Source of the DNA: Lachnospiraceae bacterium UBA7598
Lineage (GTDB): Bacteria > Bacillota > Clostridia > Lachnospirales > Lachnospiraceae
Reading direction: 5' to 3'
DNA: 7,996 bases
Assembly (NCBI GenBank): GCA_002474415.1
Contig: DLQV01000245.1
Coordinates: 1 to 7,996, forward strand
Shown here in pieces: positions 5,304-7,996 of the stretch (the stretch's first letter is position 1; each line of letters opens with the position of its first letter). The position numbers and the translations under genes are program-made. The notes below the pieces were generated by a model. The model searched no databases. It had not been told where the DNA came from and saw only the letters and a list, made by a program, of their open reading frames with translations.

Positions 5304-6839
5304 ATGGGGGAAGAAAGTATCCGTGTTCTGATTGTCGATGACGAATTTATCATGCGGCAGGGACTGCGCTATATGATACATTGGGAAGAAGAGGGATTTA
5401 CCATCGTCGGGGAAGCTGCAAATGGCAAAGATGCCATGGATCAGATCGAAAAGCTTCAGCCACAGATTGTTATCAGTGACGTTGTAATGCCGCTGATGGA
5501 CGGTGTCGATTTTACGGTGGCGGTACATCACCGCTATCCGCACATCCAGATGATTATTCTCAGTGGATATGATAATTTTGAATATGTAAAGCAGACGCTC
5601 ATGCAGGGGGTGGTGGATTATATCTTAAAACCAACGCTCACACCGCATGAGCTTCTTGGCGTGCTTCAAAAAGCAGCGACGCGGATTCCCGGCTGGCATC
5701 CGGATCATGCAATGACCGGGGAAACAGCGGAGGAGCTGCTCAAAGAATTACTGCTCGGAGAAACGAAGACAGGAGAGGAATTGCAGAATGTATTTGCTGC
5801 ATCATATTACTGCATGTATGCGGTTACGATTGTGCATGGGAGTGAACGGGCGGCGGAAACGGCAGAGCTTCTCCGTGAAAAAATACAGCGTGCCAAAAGT
5901 GAATTTTCCGGGGTACAAAGCTGTGTGGCCTTGATGAAAAAGGAACAGATCTGTGTATTGTTTGGTTATGAAATGTCCCAGCGGAGTATGCTTCGTATTA
6001 AGCTGGAAAAATTAAATGGAGAGATTGGACTGATGTGTGAAAACACAATCGGCATTATCAGTACTTCATGTCAGAGTATGGGGCAGCTGCGTGAAATTTA
6101 TCAACGGGAGCTGGCACGTGGCGCGGATCTGTCTTTTTACTATCCGGGGAAAAAGCTGTTTGTCATGGAAAATGAAAAAGATCGCATTGGAGGAACGAAA
6201 GAACGCTTTGATTTTACCCGCTATAACCGTTTACTGCTTGGAGGACAATACCGCCAGGCGGCAGATCAGTTACTTGCATACAATCATGCTCTTTGTGAAA
6301 GCCGGGCCGATGTCTATCGCATGAAAAACCAGATCAAAAATATGTTCATGGTATTTTTAGATATGTTACAGCTGGAAGAAAACGAAAAATTACAGGTACA
6401 GGAACACTTCCTGCGGGAAGTGGATGCGGCGGGGGAACGTCTGTCTTATGAACAAACGGTTGCGCGAATCGCCTCGGAAGTAGCGGATATTTCTGCGAAA
6501 CAGAATACGAAGGAAGATGCAAGAATGGATCAGATTCTTACATATATGGAACAGCATTATACGGAAGATTTGAAACTGGAAGATCTCGGGGAGAAGTTTG
6601 GTTTCAGCTATAACTATCTGTCTGCTTATTTTAACCAGCAGATGAACGAGGGATTCAATGATTATCTCAACCGTGTACGCATTCACAAAGCCTGCGAAAT
6701 TTTGCAGGACCTTACGGTTCCGGTAGCACAGGTCAGTGCACTGGTCGGTTATTCGGGACACAGTTATTTCTGTCGCGTGTTCAAGAAATATACGGGAAAG
6801 ACACCATCAGAATGGAGGAGAGACAGCATTGAAAAATAG
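5304..6839 (+). CDS. YesN-type response regulator (REC domain plus AraC-type HTH)
   Basis: The 511-residue product (from ATG 5304) is a DNA-binding response regulator, expected to be phosphorylated by the kinase encoded directly downstream. The receiver domain covers about 6-125 with acidic D12/D13, phosphoacceptor D59 in the ISDVVMP segment, S87 in the SGYDNFEYVK motif typical of YesN-like proteins, and K109 in LKP. A poorly conserved middle region of about 280 residues is characteristic of this family. The C-terminal AraC/XylS domain runs from about 407 to 505, with two helix-turn-helices: one at LEDLGEKFGFSYNYLSAYF and one at VAQVSALVGYSGHSYFCRVF, ending in KYTGKTPSEWR. Related regulators usually control carbohydrate ABC transporters and glycoside hydrolases near them, but none is in view. 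Its end overlaps the kinase gene by 11 bases. Its target is not determinable here. Confidence 0.95.
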   Translation: MGEESIRVLIVDDEFIMRQGLRYMIHWEEEGFTIVGEAANGKDAMDQIEKLQPQIVISDVVMPLMDGVDFTVAVHHRYPHIQMIILSGYDNFEYVKQTLMQGVVDYILKPTLTPHELLGVLQKAATRIPGWHPDHAMTGETAEELLKELLLGETKTGEELQNVFAASYYCMYAVTIVHGSERAAETAELLREKIQRAKSEFSGVQSCVALMKKEQICVLFGYEMSQRSMLRIKLEKLNGEIGLMCENTIGIISTSCQSMGQLREIYQRELARGADLSFYYPGKKLFVMENEKDRIGGTKERFDFTRYNRLLLGGQYRQAADQLLAYNHALCESRADVYRMKNQIKNMFMVFLDMLQLEENEKLQVQEHFLREVDAAGERLSYEQTVARIASEVADISAKQNTKEDARMDQILTYMEQHYTEDLKLEDLGEKFGFSYNYLSAYFNQQMNEGFNDYLNRVRIHKACEILQDLTVPVAQVSALVGYSGHSYFCRVFKKYTGKTPSEWRRDSIEK

Positions 6840-7996
6840 TCTGGCGGGGAGAATTCTTGCGATGGTGCTGCTTGGTATCAGTCTGATTGCCGTGATCGTG
6901 AGCACAGTTGTACTATCCATGTCGCGTAAAGTGTTTACGGAGACATACGGGCAGTCACAGGAAAAGGTGTTTTCCCAGGTAGAAAATGAACTGAATGATT
7001 TTCATACAAGTTTGCAAAAAATGACGGATGCCATCGATTCAAGCTGGGCATTTCGTTTATTTCTTGATTCACAGGAACAGAGCGATAATACACAGGTATT
7101 CCAGAATATTTATCAGATGGAGAAGGATTTAAATGCTGCCAATTCAACAGATATCGACCGTCTGAGTATTCTTGTGGTGGGAATGAACGGTGTTAATTAT
7201 CTGTCCCGGACGGAGACGGTTGTGCTTTCGAATGAACAGATTTTAACAAGTGCTCCTGTTGTGCGTGCGTTGAAAGAACCGGACAGCATCCATTATACCT
7301 ATTCCCATGGAGCGTATACGATGACGAGCCGTTACAGTGATGTGATCATTGCATCCAAAGCGTTGTATCTCCCGGAAAGCCAGAAGACATACGGGGTGGT
7401 TCTGGTGACGCTTGGAATGGATGATATACGTCGGTTTTATAATTATTTTACGTCCGAACATACTAGCTGGTATCTGGTAGATGCTGATGGAACACTTATG
7501 TGTGCGGACAAAAGCAGCAATATTGGAAAGAAACTTGAAGAAGACTGGTATAAAAGCATTGCAAAAAAACCGGATGGAAGATATCAGATCACAGGATCTG
7601 GAAAAACGTATACAGTGCTCAGCCAGAATCTGTCGTATCTGGGGTGTCATATGTATGGCGTGATTGATAATGAGATGGCGATTCAGGATCTGTATAATAT
7701 GCCGTTACTGATTCTGATCTGTGCTGTGATTGCGGTGTTTATTATGCTTCTCTGTCTGTTTTATCTTCAAAAAACATTGCGTCCGTTGTCAAATCTGGTC
7801 AGTAAAATGGCAATCAGCCGGAGAAAAGAGTTCCGTGAGTATATTCCGGTAGAGGGAACCTGTGAGGTACAGCAGCTTGCCAGTACCTACAATGAAATGC
7901 TCGATGACATTCAAAATTATATCGGGGAACTGCTTGATACCCAGCGGGCACAGCGCAAGGCGGAGATTAAGGCATTGCAGATGCAGATCAATCCCC
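6829..7996 (+). CDS. YesM-type sensor histidine kinase, 3' end cut by the window
   Basis: The first 389 codons of a membrane sensor kinase are present; it partners the response regulator encoded just upstream. The start is a TTG at 6829, overlapping the regulator's TAG stop by 11 bases. It is supported by GGAGG at 6814-6818, 10 bases upstream, and by the following KNSLAGRI basic start. A first membrane helix lies at about 9-30, an extracellular sensor region (probably dCache-like, with a WYLVDADGTLMCAD segment) spans about 31-290, and a second helix spans 291-313. A HAMP-like linker (314 to about 365) follows, then a coiled coil leading to AEIKALQMQINP. In this family the next residues are the phosphoacceptor HFLYN motif, and the last base of the window, C, fits a His codon. 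The HATPase domain lies outside. The frame is open to the edge without interruption. The ligand is unknown; sugars or peptides are common for relatives. Confidence 0.95.
   Translation, partial: MKNSLAGRILAMVLLGISLIAVIVSTVVLSMSRKVFTETYGQSQEKVFSQVENELNDFHTSLQKMTDAIDSSWAFRLFLDSQEQSDNTQVFQNIYQMEKDLNAANSTDIDRLSILVVGMNGVNYLSRTETVVLSNEQILTSAPVVRALKEPDSIHYTYSHGAYTMTSRYSDVIIASKALYLPESQKTYGVVLVTLGMDDIRRFYNYFTSEHTSWYLVDADGTLMCADKSSNIGKKLEEDWYKSIAKKPDGRYQITGSGKTYTVLSQNLSYLGCHMYGVIDNEMAIQDLYNMPLLILICAVIAVFIMLLCLFYLQKTLRPLSNLVSKMAISRRKEFREYIPVEGTCEVQQLASTYNEMLDDIQNYIGELLDTQRAQRKAEIKALQMQINP

Overview
The window reads as core chromosome of a low-to-mid GC Gram-positive anaerobe, most likely a clostridium of the Lachnospiraceae type. 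This rests on the 2[4Fe-4S] ferredoxin at the left edge, strong purine-rich Shine-Dalgarno sites, the YesN/YesM-style two-component pair at the right edge, and a SpoIIQ-like protein that suggests an endospore former. The taxonomic call is inference from gene content and protein style. All genes lie on the + strand, no gap exceeds about 105 bases, and I see no mobile element, CRISPR array, tRNA or rRNA gene.

Left part (1-1143): the 3' end of a ferredoxin gene is followed by a clear Rho-independent terminator, then rsmA (16S rRNA dimethyladenosine transferase). The short gap after rsmA holds a candidate forespore-type (sigma-F/sigma-G) promoter whose -35 overlaps the rsmA stop codon. It also holds a hairpin that could cover the next ribosome binding site, but only in read-through mRNA.

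Middle part (1144-3632): a single-pass membrane protein carries a LytM/M23 fold in which every metal and catalytic position has been replaced, so it is SpoIIQ-like and non-enzymatic. A near-perfect sigma-A promoter (TTGACA, 17 bases, TACAAT) overlaps its stop codon and drives a cytosolic TPR-GGDEF diguanylate cyclase whose catalytic motif is intact but whose RxxD inhibitory site is missing.

Right part (3674-7996): a DEAD-box RNA helicase with a C-terminal DbpA-type RNA-binding domain, then a YesN-type AraC/REC response regulator that overlaps by 11 bases a TTG-initiated YesM-type sensor kinase. The window cuts the kinase just before its HFxxN phosphoacceptor motif. No terminator is visible between 1998 and the right edge, so the cyclase, helicase and two-component genes could be partly co-transcribed.

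Functionally the genes fall into ribosome maturation (rsmA, helicase), sporulation or envelope (SpoIIQ-like) and signalling (cyclase, two-component pair). I found no convincing undescribed multi-gene system. The most interesting spot is the rsmA/SpoIIQ-like junction. Three starts were moved downstream of the longest reading frame because of ribosome-binding-site position: 1144, 3674 and 5304.
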